This document shows positions 23,256 to 33,851 of a DNA stretch of 64,000 nt, one piece after another (the first letter of the stretch is position 1; every line of letters begins with the position of its first letter). Under the pieces are notes generated by a model, which saw only the letters and a program-made list of their open reading frames with translations, was not told the DNA's origin and did no database searches. The DNA is taken from positions 124,001 to 188,000 of the forward strand of contig UROI01000001.1 of NCBI GenBank assembly GCA_900549325.1. The letters run 5' to 3'. A program made the translations under genes and the position numbers. Source of the DNA: an uncultured Mycoplasmatota bacterium (GTDB taxonomy: Bacteria; Bacillota_I; Bacilli_A; RF39; UBA660).

Positions 23256-23849
23256 ATGAGTCAGTATTTTGATAATGATAATAATGTTAAACATAATAAA
23301 AAAATAATAGAATTTTATTTTAATGATAAAAAATATAATGTATATAGTGATAATGGAGTATTTTCTAAAGATAAATTTGATTATGGTACTAGACTATTAC
23401 TCGATAGTATTGATATATCTAAATTAAGTGGTAATGTTCTTGACTTAGGTTGTGGAATAGGAGTAGTTGGAATAATACTTGGTACTATTAATAAAAATAT
23501 TAATATTGATATGATTGATATTAATGAGAGAGCTTTATCTTTAGTAAGAGATAATTTAACTTTAAATAAGGTTAAAGCTAATGTTTTTAGTAGTGATGTA
23601 TACTCTAATGTAAATAAAAAATATGACTATATTATTACTAATCCTCCTATTAGAGCGGGTAAAGAAGTAGTAAGAAAGTTTTTACTAGGAGGTTTTGACT
23701 ACTTAAATGATAACGGAATATTATATTTTGTTATGAGAAAAGATCATGGCGTTAAATCGATGATTAAAGAGTTAGAAAATAAATATAATGTAACTATTGT
23801 AAATAAAGATAAAGGATTTTATATTGTATCTTTGACTAAACATCTATAG
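23256..23849 (+). CDS. Class I SAM-dependent methyltransferase (RsmC/YbxB type)
   Basis: 197 residues. The SAM-binding motif is VLDLGCGIGVVGII, the acidic motif is IDMIDINERAL, and the catalytic NPPI motif (ITNPPIRAG) is that of N-methyltransferases such as RsmC (16S rRNA G1207). The gene lies between rplL and rpoB, the same place as ybxB in B. subtilis, which supports orthology. Some such proteins methylate 16S rRNA; the target is not proven here. Confidence 0.88.
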   Translation: MSQYFDNDNNVKHNKKIIEFYFNDKKYNVYSDNGVFSKDKFDYGTRLLLDSIDISKLSGNVLDLGCGIGVVGIILGTINKNINIDMIDINERALSLVRDNLTLNKVKANVFSSDVYSNVNKKYDYIITNPPIRAGKEVVRKFLLGGFDYLNDNGILYFVMRKDHGVKSMIKELENKYNVTIVNKDKGFYIVSLTKHL

Positions 23850-23866
23850 TAAAGTAGATGTTTTTT
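23841..23866 (+). terminator. Terminator after the ybxB-like gene
   Basis: CATCTA / TAGATG with an 8-nt loop that includes the stop codon, then TTTTTT. Confidence 0.6.
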
Positions 23867-23928
23867 CTCTTTTTATGTAAAAATAATAAAAATTGGTAAA
23901 AAAAAATAAAAAAGTGTTTCTAAAGTTA

Positions 23929-23957
23929 TTGACTTATTGGTTAAATGCTGATAAACT
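23929..23957 (+). promoter_or_regulatory. Promoter of rpoB-rpoC
   Basis: TTGACT at 23929-23934, a 17-nt spacer and TAAACT at 23952-23957. Confidence 0.5.
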
Positions 23958-24029
23958 TATAAATTGGTAACACATCTTTTAATGTGGCTGATTTTATAAA
24001 AAAATCTAGGTATTGGGGTGAAAAAATTA

Positions 24030-27000
24030 ATGGCTTATAAGTTAAAACAAAGCGGAGATTATAGAAAAAGAAGAAACTTTTCTATGATCAAAAATTCACT
24101 AGCAATTAGTGATTTATTAGAAGTGCAAACTGCTTCATACAAGTGGTTCACTACGGAAGGGGTTAAAGAGGTTTTTGAAACATTTTCACCAATTGAAAGT
24201 TTCTCTGGTAGTTTATCTTTAGAATTTGGTGAATATGAATTCGGTACTCCAAGATATTCAATTAAAGAATGCAAAGATAGACAGATTACTTATGCTGCTC
24301 CTCTTAAAGTTCAAACTAGACTATTTAATAATGAGACTGGTGAAGTTAAAGAACAAGAAATATTCTTAGGCGATATGCCACTTATGACTGAAGCAGGTAC
24401 ATTTATTATTAATGGTGCTGAGAGAGTTGTTGTATCACAACTTGTTAGATCTCCTAGTGTATACTTTTCTAAAGAGATAGATAAGAATGGTAAACCTGTA
24501 TTTGCATCTAAAGTTATTCCATCAAGAGGTACTTGGTTAGAGTATGAAACTGATGCTAAAGATGTTATCTATGTAAGAATAGATAGAAATAGAAAGGTAC
24601 CAATGACTACTCTTTTAAGAGCAGTTGGACTATCTTCTAACGACGATATATTATCTTTATTTGATAATGATGTATATCTTAAGAATACTATCGAAAAAGA
24701 TTCTACACATGATACTGATGAAGCTCTTATTGAAATATATGAGAAGTTAAGACCAGGTGAACCTACTACTCTTGATAGTTCAAAGAACCAATTAATTACT
24801 AGATTCTTTGATGACTTTCATTATGACTTAGCAAGAGTTGGTAGATATAAATTTAATAAGAAATTAAATGTTAAAGATAGACTACTTGGAAATAGACTTG
24901 CTGAGGATATTATAGTAGATGGTGAAGTTAAAATTGCTAAGGATACTTTAGTTACCAAGGAAGTATTAGAAGAATTATCTACATACTTAGATAATGGTTA
25001 TGGTATTACTGAATGTAAGGTTAATGAAGATTTAACTATTAATGCAAGTGTAGAAGAACATAATAAGATTCAAGTTATTAAGGTTTATTCTAATGTTGAT
25101 GACAAGAAGATTGTTCATGTTATTGGTAATGATCCTAACTGTGAACTTAAGAATTTAACTATTGCTGATTTATATGCCACTGTTAGTTATTATTTAAATT
25201 TAAATGATGGTATTGGTGACATAGATGAAATAGACCACTTGGGTAACAGAAGAGTTAAACAAGTAGGAGAATTATTACAAAATCAATTTAAGATTGGTTT
25301 TAGTAGAATGGAAAGAGTTATTAGAGAGAGAATGACTACTCAAGATATTGAGACTGTTACTCCTAAAACTTTAATTAATATTAGACCTGTTACTGCTGTT
25401 ATCAAAGAATTCTTTGGTAGTAGCCAGTTATCTCAATTTATGGATCAAACTAATCCAATTGCAGAACTTACTCATAAGAGAAGATTATCTGCTTTAGGAC
25501 CTGGTGGATTATCTAGAGATAGAGCAGGTACTGAGGTAAGAGATGTTAACTCATCTCACTATGGTAGAATTTGTCCTATCGAGTCTCCTGAAGGAGCTAA
25601 CATTGGACTTATTACATCACTAGCTAGTTATGCTAGAATTAATGATTATGGATTTATTCAAACTCCATATAGAAAAGTAGTTGATAGTAGACTTACTGAT
25701 GAGATAGTTTACTTAACTGCTGATGAAGAAGAGGATTATTATATATCTCAAGCTACTGTTAATACTGATGATGATGGTAAAATTACTGATAGTATAGTAG
25801 CTGGTAGATATAAGGGAGAAAATGTTTTAGTTAGTCCTGACAAGGTTGACTATATCGACGTATCTCCTCAACAAGTAGTATCTGTAACTACAAGTTTAAT
25901 ACCATTCCTAGAGCATGACGATGCTACCCGTGCACTAATGGGTGCAAACATGCAAAGACAGGCATTACCTCTACTTAAGACAGAAGCTCCTTATGTAGGA
26001 ACTGGTGCTGAATATATTGCTGCGAGAGATAGTGGCTCTGTAGTAGTTGCTAAGGCTGATGGTATTGTTAGTTATGCTGATGCTAAAAAGATTGTTGTTA
26101 AGAATGCTAAAGGTGAAGATGTTTATTATTTAGCTACTTTTGAAAGATCTAACCAAGGTGAAACATTTAATCATGTTCCTATAGTTAGAGAAGGCGATAA
26201 GGTTAAGAAAGGTCAAATAATAGCAGATGGTCCAAGTACTGATAAAGGTGAACTTGCACTTGGTAAGAATGTAGTTGTTGCATTTACTACATTTAATGGT
26301 TATAACTATGAAGATGCTGTTATTATGAATGAAAGATTAGTAAAAGATGATGTTTATACTTCACTTCATATTGAAGATTATGAATTACAATGTCGTGATA
26401 CTAAATTAGGACCTGAAGAAATTACTAGAGATATTCCTAATGTTGGAGAAGAAGCTAGAAAGAATCTTGATGAGAATGGTATTGTTAAAATTGGTACTGA
26501 GGTTCATGAAGGAGATATTCTAGTAGGTAAAGTTACTCCTAAAGGAATGGCTGATTTAACTAGTGAAGAAAAACTTTTACATGCTATCTTTGGCGAAAAG
26601 ACTAGAGAAGTTAGAAATTCATCACTTACTGTTCCACATGGTGGTGATGGTGTAGTTCACGATGTTAAAGTTTATACTAAAGATGATAATGATGACTTAC
26701 CTAGCGGTGTAAGTATGGTTGTTAGAGTATATATTATTCAAAAGAGAAAGATTCAAGTTGGAGATAAAATGAGTGGTCGTCACGGAAATAAAGGTGTTAT
26801 TTCACTTATACTTCCTAGTGAGGATATGCCATTCTTACCTGATGGTACTCCTGTTGATATTATGCTTAACCCTCAGGGTGTTCCATCTCGTATGAATATT
26901 GGTCAGATACTTGAGTTACACTTAGGTATGGCTGGTAAGAAACTTGGTGTACATTTTGCTACTCCGGTACTTGATGGTGCTAAGGAAGAGGATATTGCTG

Positions 27001-27653
27001 CTGCTATGAAAGAAGCAGGTATGGATCCTGATGGTAAGACAGTTCTTTATGATGGTAGAACTGGTGAAGAATTTGATAGTAGAATATCTGTTGGTGTAAT
27101 GTATATGATTAAGTTACATCACATGGTTGATGATAAATTACATGCTAGAGCAACTGGTCCTTACTCACTAGTTACACAACAACCACTTGGTGGTAAAGCA
27201 CAACTTGGTGGACAGAGATTTGGTGAAATGGAAGTTTGGGCACTTGAAGCTTATGGTGCTGCTCATGTACTTCAAGAAATTCTTACTTATAAGTCTGATG
27301 ATGTTGTTGGTAGAGTTAAAGTATATGAAGCTTTAGTTAAAGGTCAACCATTACCAAAACCTGGTATACCTGAAGCATTTAGAGTATTAATAAAAGAATT
27401 CCAAGCTTTAGGACTTGATATATCTGTTATTAATAATGAAGATGAAACTGTATCTTTTGATGAACTTGAAAGAAATGCAGATAAGGATGAAGAACCTATT
27501 GCTGAAGAAGTAATAAATAAAGAAGAAGTGTTTAAAGACTTTGATGATGACGAAGAAGATGATGACTTTGACGAGGAAACTGATGATGAGTTTGATGATG
27601 ACTTCGGAGAAGATGAGTTTGATGATACTGATATGGAAGGAGATGATTTCTAA
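24030..27653 (+). CDS. rpoB: DNA-directed RNA polymerase subunit beta
   Basis: 1207 residues. The RNA polymerase beta subunit. The rifampicin-region sequence [20 protein letters not shown] followed by [11 protein letters not shown], the [15 protein letters not shown] block and the C-terminal [20 protein letters not shown] block are all intact. The rif-region residues look wild-type. The ATG at 24030 follows GGGGTG; the GTG at 24018 would overlap this site. The last ~55 residues form a highly acidic tail, rich in Asp and Glu and ending DMEGDDF, longer than I expect for most Bacilli. It overlaps rpoC by one base. Confidence 0.98.
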   Translation: MAYKLKQSGDYRKRRNFSMIKNSLAISDLLEVQTASYKWFTTEGVKEVFETFSPIESFSGSLSLEFGEYEFGTPRYSIKECKDRQITYAAPLKVQTRLFNNETGEVKEQEIFLGDMPLMTEAGTFIINGAERVVVSQLVRSPSVYFSKEIDKNGKPVFASKVIPSRGTWLEYETDAKDVIYVRIDRNRKVPMTTLLRAVGLSSNDDILSLFDNDVYLKNTIEKDSTHDTDEALIEIYEKLRPGEPTTLDSSKNQLITRFFDDFHYDLARVGRYKFNKKLNVKDRLLGNRLAEDIIVDGEVKIAKDTLVTKEVLEELSTYLDNGYGITECKVNEDLTINASVEEHNKIQVIKVYSNVDDKKIVHVIGNDPNCELKNLTIADLYATVSYYLNLNDGIGDIDEIDHLGNRRVKQVGELLQNQFKIGFSRMERVIRERMTTQDIETVTPKTLINIRPVTAVIKEFFGSSQLSQFMDQTNPIAELTHKRRLSALGPGGLSRDRAGTEVRDVNSSHYGRICPIESPEGANIGLITSLASYARINDYGFIQTPYRKVVDSRLTDEIVYLTADEEEDYYISQATVNTDDDGKITDSIVAGRYKGENVLVSPDKVDYIDVSPQQVVSVTTSLIPFLEHDDATRALMGANMQRQALPLLKTEAPYVGTGAEYIAARDSGSVVVAKADGIVSYADAKKIVVKNAKGEDVYYLATFERSNQGETFNHVPIVREGDKVKKGQIIADGPSTDKGELALGKNVVVAFTTFNGYNYEDAVIMNERLVKDDVYTSLHIEDYELQCRDTKLGPEEITRDIPNVGEEARKNLDENGIVKIGTEVHEGDILVGKVTPKGMADLTSEEKLLHAIFGEKTREVRNSSLTVPHGGDGVVHDVKVYTKDDNDDLPSGVSMVVRVYIIQKRKIQVGDKMSGRHGNKGVISLILPSEDMPFLPDGTPVDIMLNPQGVPSRMNIGQILELHLGMAGKKLGVHFATPVLDGAKEEDIAAAMKEAGMDPDGKTVLYDGRTGEEFDSRISVGVMYMIKLHHMVDDKLHARATGPYSLVTQQPLGGKAQLGGQRFGEMEVWALEAYGAAHVLQEILTYKSDDVVGRVKVYEALVKGQPLPKPGIPEAFRVLIKEFQALGLDISVINNEDETVSFDELERNADKDEEPIAEEVINKEEVFKDFDDDEEDDDFDEETDDEFDDDFGEDEFDDTDMEGDDF

Positions 27654-30600
27654 TGTTAGAGGCTAATAATTTTAAAGCTTTAAAAATAGGAATTGCATCA
27701 CCTGAGAAGATAAGATCTTGGTCTTATGGTGAGGTTACTAAACCTGAGACTATCAATTATAGAACACTTAAACCTGAAAGAGATGGACTATTTTGTGAAA
27801 AGATCTTTGGACCTACGAGAGATTATGAATGTTCTTGTGGTAAGTATAAGAGACTTAGATACAAGAATATAGTTTGTGATAGATGTGGAGTAGAAGTTAC
27901 TAAATCCTCTGTTAGAAGAGAGAGAATGGGACATATTGAACTTGCTACTCCAGTAAGTCACATTTGGTATGTTAAGGGTGTTCCATCTTATATTGGACTT
28001 ACTCTTGATATGTCTCCAAGAGACTTGGAAGAAGTTATATACTTTATTTCCTATGTTGTACTTGATCCTGGTGCTACTACATTAGTTAAGAAGCAAACAT
28101 TATCTGACAAAGAGTATAGAGCATATTATGAAAAATATGGTAATACTTTTAGAGTAGGTATGGGTGCTGAAGCTATTAAAGAATTACTTTCTGAAGTAGA
28201 TGTTAATAAAGAACTAGGAGAAATTCAAAAGGAATTAGAGGGTGCAACTGGACAAAGAAGAGTTAAACTAGTTAAGAGACTTGATGTTATTAATTCATTT
28301 GTTCAATCTGGTAATAGACCTGAATGGATGATTATTGAGGCTCTTCCTGTTATTCCACCTGAGCTTAGACCTATGATACAACTTGATGGTGGTAGATTTG
28401 CTACTAGTGACTTAAATGATTTATATAGAAGAGTTATTAATAGAAATAATAGACTTAAGAAATTAATGGAACTTGGTGCTCCTTCAATTATCGTTCAAAA
28501 TGAAAAGAGAATGCTTCAAGAGGCTGTTGACTGCTTATTTGATAATGGTAGAAGAGGCAGAAGTGTTACTGGAGCAGGTAATAGAGCACTTAAGAGTTTG
28601 AGTTCTATGCTTAAGAGTAAACAAGGTAGATTTAGACAAAACTTACTTGGTAAGAGAGTTGACTACTCTGGTCGTAGTGTTATCGTTGTTGGACCTGATC
28701 TTAAGATGTATCAATGTGGTATTCCTAAGGAAATGGCACTTGAACTATTTAAACCTCATGTTATTCATGGTTTAACTGAGAAGGGTATTGCTAATAATAT
28801 TAAGGCTGCGAAAAAGATGATTGATAATCAAGATCCTAAAGTATGGGATGTTGTTGAAGATGTTATTAAAGAGCATCCTGTTATGCTTAACAGAGCTCCT
28901 ACTTTGCATAGACTTGGTATACAAGCATTTGAACCTAAGTTAATTAGTGGTAAAGCTATTAGACTTCACCCACTTGTATGTACTGCATTTAATGCGGACT
29001 TTGATGGAGACCAGATGGCTGTACATGTACCTTTAAGTGAAGAGGCTAAGGCTGAAGCTAGAATATTAATGCTTGGTTCTAATAATATTCTTTCTCCTAA
29101 AAATGGTGATCCTATTGTTACTCCATCTCAAGATATGATATTAGGTAACTATTATATTACTATGGAGAAGGCTGGACTTCCTGGTGAAGGCAGAGTATTT
29201 AAGAATTCTAATGAAGCTTTAATGGCTTATCAAAGAAGAGAAATTAAACTTCAAACTAGAATTGCTATTCCTGTTAATTCATTTAAGCATAAGGTATTCT
29301 TAGATAGTGTTAAGAATAAGTATTTAGTTACTACTCCAGGTAAGATTATATTTAATGAAATATTACCCGATTCATTCCCTTACTTATGTGAGTCTACTAG
29401 TGAGAATATTGAAGGATTTACTCCTAGTAAGTACTTTATTGATTATGGTGAGAATATTCCTGAAATAATTAGTAATATGCCACTTTCTACTCCATTTAAT
29501 AAGGGTGCTTTAGAGAAGATTATTGCTCAAATGTTTAAGAGATATAAGACTACTGAAACTAGTATATTCCTTGATAAACTTAAGGATTTAGGATTTAAGT
29601 ATTCTACATTCTCTGGTATTACAATTGCTGCATCTGATGTTGTTGTTAGTAAGAACAAAGAGGCTGTTATTGAGAAATCTAATGAAGAAATTAAGAAAGT
29701 TAATAAACAGTTCCAAAGAGGACTTATTACTGATAGAGAAAGACTTGATCTTGTTATTGATATTTGGTCTAAGGCTAAAGAAGAAATTCAGGATGAATTA
29801 CAAGGTTATGCTAAGAGTTATGTTGATAACCCAATATTCATAATGATGAACTCTAAGGCTAGAGGATCTATCTCTAACTTCGTACAACTTGCTGGTATGA
29901 GAGGATTAATGGCTAAACCTAATGGTGAAACTATTGAAATTCCAATTCTATCTAACTTTAGTGAAGGTCTTTCAGTATCTGAATTCTTCTTATCTACACA
30001 TAGTGCTAGAAAAGGTAGTGCAGATACAGCATTAAAGACTGCTGACTCTGGTTATATGACAAGAAGACTTGTTGATGTAGCACAAGATATTATTGTTAAA
30101 GAAGAGGATTGTGGTACTATTCAAGGTGTACTTGTTAGTGCATTTATGGATGATAAAGATGGTGTTATTGAACCATTATATGATAGAATATTAGGAAGAT
30201 TTACTAATAAGAAAGTAATTAATCCTGAAACTAAAGAAGTAATTATTGATAAAAATGAATATATTACTGAGGCTATTGCTGATAAGATAATTAAAGCTGG
30301 TATTAAGGAAGTTGAAATTAGAACTGTACTTACTTGTAAGACTGACCATGGTGTTTGTCAACATTGTTATGGTAGAAATCTTGCTACTGGTAATATTGTT
30401 GAAATTGGTGAAGCTGTTGGTGTAATGGGAGCTCAATCTATTGGTGAACCTGGTACTCAGCTTACCATGAGAACATTCCATACTGGTGGTGTTGCTGGAG
30501 CCGATATTACACAAGGTCTTCCAAGAGTTGAAGAGTTATTTGAAGCTAGAATGCCTAAAGGTAAAGCTACTATATCTGAAATTGGTGGTGTTATTACTAA

Positions 30601-31279
30601 GATTGAAGATGCTGGTGGTAAATTTAAGGTATATGTTAAGAATGATACTGAGACTAGAGAACATACTACTTTATATGGTGCTAAACTTAGAGTAGAAAAA
30701 GGAGATAAGATTGAGGCTGGAGATAGACTTACTGAAGGTTCTGTGTCTCCTAAAGAGTTACTTGCAGTAACTGATCCTAATACTGTTCAACAATATATAT
30801 TAAAAGAAGTTCAAAAGGTATATAGATCACAGGGTGTTGATATTAATGATAAACACGTTGAGATTGTTGCTAGAAGAATGATTTCTAAAGTTAGAATTAT
30901 GGAAGCTGGAGATACTTTATTTGTACCTAGTACAACTGTTTCTCTACAAGAGTTTACTAAGGGTAATAGAGATGTTATTATTCAAGGTAAGAAACCTGCA
31001 ATAGGACAACCAATATTACTTGGTATTACTAAAGCAGCACTTGAGACTGATTCATTCTTATCTTCTGCATCATTCCAAGAAACTACTAGAATATTAACTG
31101 AAGCTTCAGTTAAGGGTAAAGTAGATAAACTACAAGGATTAAAAGAAAATGTTATTATTGGTAAGTTAATCCCTGCAGGTACTGGTGCTAAAGAATATAT
31201 GGATGTTGGTTATTCTTTAGAAAAAGAATTCTTTGATGAAGATGCTTCTGAAGTACTTGAAGAAGAATTTATGGATTAA
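27653..31279 (+). CDS. rpoC: DNA-directed RNA polymerase subunit beta'
   Basis: 1208 residues, typical Firmicute length. The zinc-ribbon ([20 protein letters not shown]), the catalytic NADFDGDQM with three metal-binding Asp, the bridge-helix/trigger-loop region ([14 protein letters not shown]) and the second zinc site ([13 protein letters not shown]) are visible. It starts in a TAATG overlap with rpoB and ends before a terminator. Confidence 0.98.
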   Translation: MLEANNFKALKIGIASPEKIRSWSYGEVTKPETINYRTLKPERDGLFCEKIFGPTRDYECSCGKYKRLRYKNIVCDRCGVEVTKSSVRRERMGHIELATPVSHIWYVKGVPSYIGLTLDMSPRDLEEVIYFISYVVLDPGATTLVKKQTLSDKEYRAYYEKYGNTFRVGMGAEAIKELLSEVDVNKELGEIQKELEGATGQRRVKLVKRLDVINSFVQSGNRPEWMIIEALPVIPPELRPMIQLDGGRFATSDLNDLYRRVINRNNRLKKLMELGAPSIIVQNEKRMLQEAVDCLFDNGRRGRSVTGAGNRALKSLSSMLKSKQGRFRQNLLGKRVDYSGRSVIVVGPDLKMYQCGIPKEMALELFKPHVIHGLTEKGIANNIKAAKKMIDNQDPKVWDVVEDVIKEHPVMLNRAPTLHRLGIQAFEPKLISGKAIRLHPLVCTAFNADFDGDQMAVHVPLSEEAKAEARILMLGSNNILSPKNGDPIVTPSQDMILGNYYITMEKAGLPGEGRVFKNSNEALMAYQRREIKLQTRIAIPVNSFKHKVFLDSVKNKYLVTTPGKIIFNEILPDSFPYLCESTSENIEGFTPSKYFIDYGENIPEIISNMPLSTPFNKGALEKIIAQMFKRYKTTETSIFLDKLKDLGFKYSTFSGITIAASDVVVSKNKEAVIEKSNEEIKKVNKQFQRGLITDRERLDLVIDIWSKAKEEIQDELQGYAKSYVDNPIFIMMNSKARGSISNFVQLAGMRGLMAKPNGETIEIPILSNFSEGLSVSEFFLSTHSARKGSADTALKTADSGYMTRRLVDVAQDIIVKEEDCGTIQGVLVSAFMDDKDGVIEPLYDRILGRFTNKKVINPETKEVIIDKNEYITEAIADKIIKAGIKEVEIRTVLTCKTDHGVCQHCYGRNLATGNIVEIGEAVGVMGAQSIGEPGTQLTMRTFHTGGVAGADITQGLPRVEELFEARMPKGKATISEIGGVITKIEDAGGKFKVYVKNDTETREHTTLYGAKLRVEKGDKIEAGDRLTEGSVSPKELLAVTDPNTVQQYILKEVQKVYRSQGVDINDKHVEIVARRMISKVRIMEAGDTLFVPSTTVSLQEFTKGNRDVIIQGKKPAIGQPILLGITKAALETDSFLSSASFQETTRILTEASVKGKVDKLQGLKENVIIGKLIPAGTGAKEYMDVGYSLEKEFFDEDASEVLEEEFMD

Positions 31280-31287
31280 TAAATAAA

Positions 31288-31328
31288 AAAGAATAGAAGT
31301 CGTGTTGATACATGGCTTCTATTTGTTT
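31288..31328 (+). terminator. Terminator of rpoBC
   Basis: AATAGAAGTCGTGT pairs with ACATGGCTTCTATT (with G-T pairs), followed by a T-rich tract. Confidence 0.7.
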
Positions 31329-31350
31329 ATAGAAAGAGGTGGAATATTAT

Positions 31351-31725
31351 ATGAATACTAATGAATTAATTAAGTATATGGCTAATACTTTGAATAGGCT
31401 ATATATATGTAGAAATAATAGTAGTGGTATGGTTAGAACTAATATATATAATGCTATCTTATATTATAAGAGAATGTTAATTAAGAATGATTGTATACTG
31501 GCTTATACTGATAATGATGATATTAAATTGAGTAATAAGGCTTTATCTGATACTTTGTTTTATATTGCTAGTGATATTCAATATTTTAATTCGTTATTTA
31601 ATGATGATGATTTGGTTAATGCTTGGTGGTATGTATGTTTGGCTAAGAATGAGTTAGATATGAATAATAGCAAGGTTAATGGTACTTCTAGAAAAAAGGT
31701 TATGAATAATAAAGTTATAGAATAG
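31351..31725 (+). CDS. Unknown 124-residue protein downstream of rpoC
   Basis: Not recognised. The protein is soluble and mostly helical in look (for example NELIKYMANTLNRLYICRNN and YNAILYYKRMLIKND), with no membrane segment or signal. The C-terminal 15 residues are basic. GGTGG precedes the ATG at 31351 by 8 nt; an upstream GTG at 31339 is less likely. It has its own terminator. A regulatory or structural role cannot be assigned. Confidence 0.6.
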   Translation: MNTNELIKYMANTLNRLYICRNNSSGMVRTNIYNAILYYKRMLIKNDCILAYTDNDDIKLSNKALSDTLFYIASDIQYFNSLFNDDDLVNAWWYVCLAKNELDMNNSKVNGTSRKKVMNNKVIE

Positions 31726-31746
31726 TTTATTTTATAACTTTTTTTG
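31711..31746 (+). terminator. Terminator of the 31351-31725 gene
   Basis: AAAGTTATA / TATAACTTT around the stop codon, followed by seven T. Confidence 0.65.
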
Positions 31747-31752
31747 TTTGTT

Positions 31753-31842
31753 CACTCTAAGCTTGTAATCTTAGAGTGTTAAATTAAGCCTCTTAAAAAG
31801 AGTCTTAATTTAATATGTCAGTAACATCTATTATATATAAGC
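31753..31842 (-). repeat. Double-hairpin dispersed element (copy E), inverted, with the GCTTATATATAATAGAT box
   Basis: Read on the minus strand: the box GCTTATATATAATAGAT (31842 to 31826), 12 nt, hairpin 1 TTAAATTAAG / CTTAATTTAA around ACTCTTTTTAAGAGG, then hairpin 2 CACTCTAAG / CTTAGAGTG around ATTACAAG. Orientation is opposite to the other copies, and everything keeps its order. Confidence 0.8.
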
Positions 31843-31892
31843 ATATTGTGGGTTATTATGATGTTGTTTTGTTTATTATTTGGTTTATTTTG

Positions 31893-31921
31893 TTGACTAT
31901 TTGGTAAAATAATAGTATTAT
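31893..31921 (+). promoter_or_regulatory. Promoter of the acyl-CoA-ligase-like gene
   Basis: TTGACT at 31893-31898 and TATTAT at 31916-31921 with a 17-nt spacer. Confidence 0.6.
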
Positions 31922-31955
31922 ATAGGTGATTTGTTTGAGAAGGAGAACTAAGAAT

Positions 31956-33779
31956 ATGAAAAACTATAATGAGGATATAGAGAGAAACTTGTATTTAAGA
32001 GATTTATTATTAGGAAATATACAAGGACCTTTAACTGGAATACCAAATATAGATAAGCCTTGGCTTAAATATTATACTAAAGAACAGTTAATGGCTACTT
32101 CTGTTAATAAAACTGTTTATCGTTATTTATATGATGAAAATAAAAAATATTTGAATGATATTGCTATTATATTTGCAAATAGAAAGATAAAATATTTTGA
32201 ATTATTTATGCAAATAGAAAAAGTGGCTAAATCACTTAAAGCTATGGGAGTAAAAAAGGGAGAAATTGTTACGATATGTTTACCTAATACTCCTGAATCT
32301 GCTTATTTATTTTATGCTTGTAGTATGATAGGAGCAATAGCAGATTATATTGATCCTACTGAAAGTGAAGAAGGTTTGGAAAAGTATTTGAATATATCTA
32401 ATCCTAAACATTTGATAATGTTAGATATGTGTTTTGATAAGTTTACTAACTTAATTAAGAAGAAAAATATAGAAAATGTTGTTGTTACATCACCTGTCGA
32501 ATCTTTGCCATTAATAATGAATGGCTTAAAGATTAAGACTAAAATATCTGATAGAGAACTTTATAATAGACATAAAAAAGTTATGAAAGAGTCTTCAGCT
32601 AATTATATGTTTTATAAAGATTTTATTAAAAATGGAAATATGTATAATGGTGTATTAGAAGAAGAGTATGAAAAAGATAGACCAGTTGCTATTGTTCATA
32701 CTGGAGGAACTACAGGGGTACCTAAAGGCGTACTTTTATCTAATGATAATTTAAATGAACTTACTAGTCAAATAAAGAATTCACCAGTACAATTTATAAG
32801 ACATTATTTATTGGTAGGTGTAATGCCAGAATTTGTTGGATATGGTCTTAGTGTAGGATTACATACATCTTTAGTTTGTGGTATGAAAACGATGATGATT
32901 GCTAAGTATGAACCAGAAAAGATACCTGAAGTAATACTAAAGTATAAACCTAATTGTATGGCTGGTAGTCCTGCCCACTGGGAAATATTCTCTAAAAGTC
33001 CTTTAATAAATAAACCTAATGTTGATTTATCTTTCTTTAAAGCTCCTATTGAAGGAGGAGATACTCTTAATGCTAAAGTTGAGAGTAAAGTTAATGAAAT
33101 ATTAGATAAAGGTGGATGCGAATATAAGATACAAAAAGGTTATGGTTTAACAGAAAAATGTTCTGCTGTTACAGTATGCTTTAATAATGAAGTTAATAAA
33201 CCTGGTAGTGTAGGCGTTCCATTTTCTAAAACTGTTATATCTATATATGATAATGATAAGGAAGAAGATTTACATTATAATGAACTTGGTGAAATTTGTG
33301 TAAGTGCTCCAGATATTATGCTTGGCTATTATGGTAATGAAGAGGAAACAAAAAAGGTAATAAAAAAACATTCTGATGGTAATATGTGGCTTCATACAGG
33401 TGATATTGGATATGTTACAGAAGATGGTTTACTATATGTTGTTAGCAGAATAAAAGATATAATTATTAGATATGATGGTAAAAAAATATATCCATATAAT
33501 GTTGAGAATATTTTATTAAAATGTCCTATAGTTAAATCAGTAGCGGTAGTTGGTATTCCTGATCCAAATCATTATAATGGGGAAGTACCAGTTGCTTTTG
33601 TTAGTGTTGATGATAGTTATAGTAAAGAAGAGGCAATGAGAATAGTTAGTAATTATGCTAATAGTACTATTACTGATTATTTAATACCAACATTATACTA
33701 CATTGAAGATGAGTTACCTAAAACTGTAGTAGGTAAAGTTGATAAAAAAGTATTAAAAAGGTCTCTAGTTAGAAAGTAA
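31956..33779 (+). CDS. AMP-forming acyl-CoA synthetase/ligase (ANL superfamily)
   Basis: 607 residues. The ANL enzymes activate carboxylic acids as acyl-AMP. The P-loop is HTGGTTGVPKGV, followed by the A5-type motif QKGYGLTE, the A7 motif LHTGDIGY and the A8 hinge KDIIIRYDGKKIYP. The C-terminal catalytic Lys lies in KTVVGKVDKK. The start was set at 31956 with AAGGAG upstream; the longer frame would begin inside the promoter region. The substrate is not clear: long-chain fatty acid or an envelope precursor are both possible. It is not linked to other lipid genes. Confidence 0.85.
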   Translation: MKNYNEDIERNLYLRDLLLGNIQGPLTGIPNIDKPWLKYYTKEQLMATSVNKTVYRYLYDENKKYLNDIAIIFANRKIKYFELFMQIEKVAKSLKAMGVKKGEIVTICLPNTPESAYLFYACSMIGAIADYIDPTESEEGLEKYLNISNPKHLIMLDMCFDKFTNLIKKKNIENVVVTSPVESLPLIMNGLKIKTKISDRELYNRHKKVMKESSANYMFYKDFIKNGNMYNGVLEEEYEKDRPVAIVHTGGTTGVPKGVLLSNDNLNELTSQIKNSPVQFIRHYLLVGVMPEFVGYGLSVGLHTSLVCGMKTMMIAKYEPEKIPEVILKYKPNCMAGSPAHWEIFSKSPLINKPNVDLSFFKAPIEGGDTLNAKVESKVNEILDKGGCEYKIQKGYGLTEKCSAVTVCFNNEVNKPGSVGVPFSKTVISIYDNDKEEDLHYNELGEICVSAPDIMLGYYGNEEETKKVIKKHSDGNMWLHTGDIGYVTEDGLLYVVSRIKDIIIRYDGKKIYPYNVENILLKCPIVKSVAVVGIPDPNHYNGEVPVAFVSVDDSYSKEEAMRIVSNYANSTITDYLIPTLYYIEDELPKTVVGKVDKKVLKRSLVRK

Positions 33780-33807
33780 AAAATGAATGTTTTTTGCTTT
33801 CTTTTTT
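33771..33807 (+). terminator. Terminator after the acyl-CoA-ligase-like gene
   Basis: AGAAAG...AAAAAA pairs with TTTTTT...CTTTCT across the stop codon, then a T-tract. Confidence 0.65.
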
Positions 33808-33851
33808 ACCATTGCTGTGTTATAATCAATATAGAATAAAGAGGTGGTGTT

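Noticed and set aside
30191..30514. Minus-strand frame inside rpoC
   Set aside because: Antisense shadow of a highly conserved gene; composition is dominated by Ser, Asn and Thr complement codons with no ribosome binding site.
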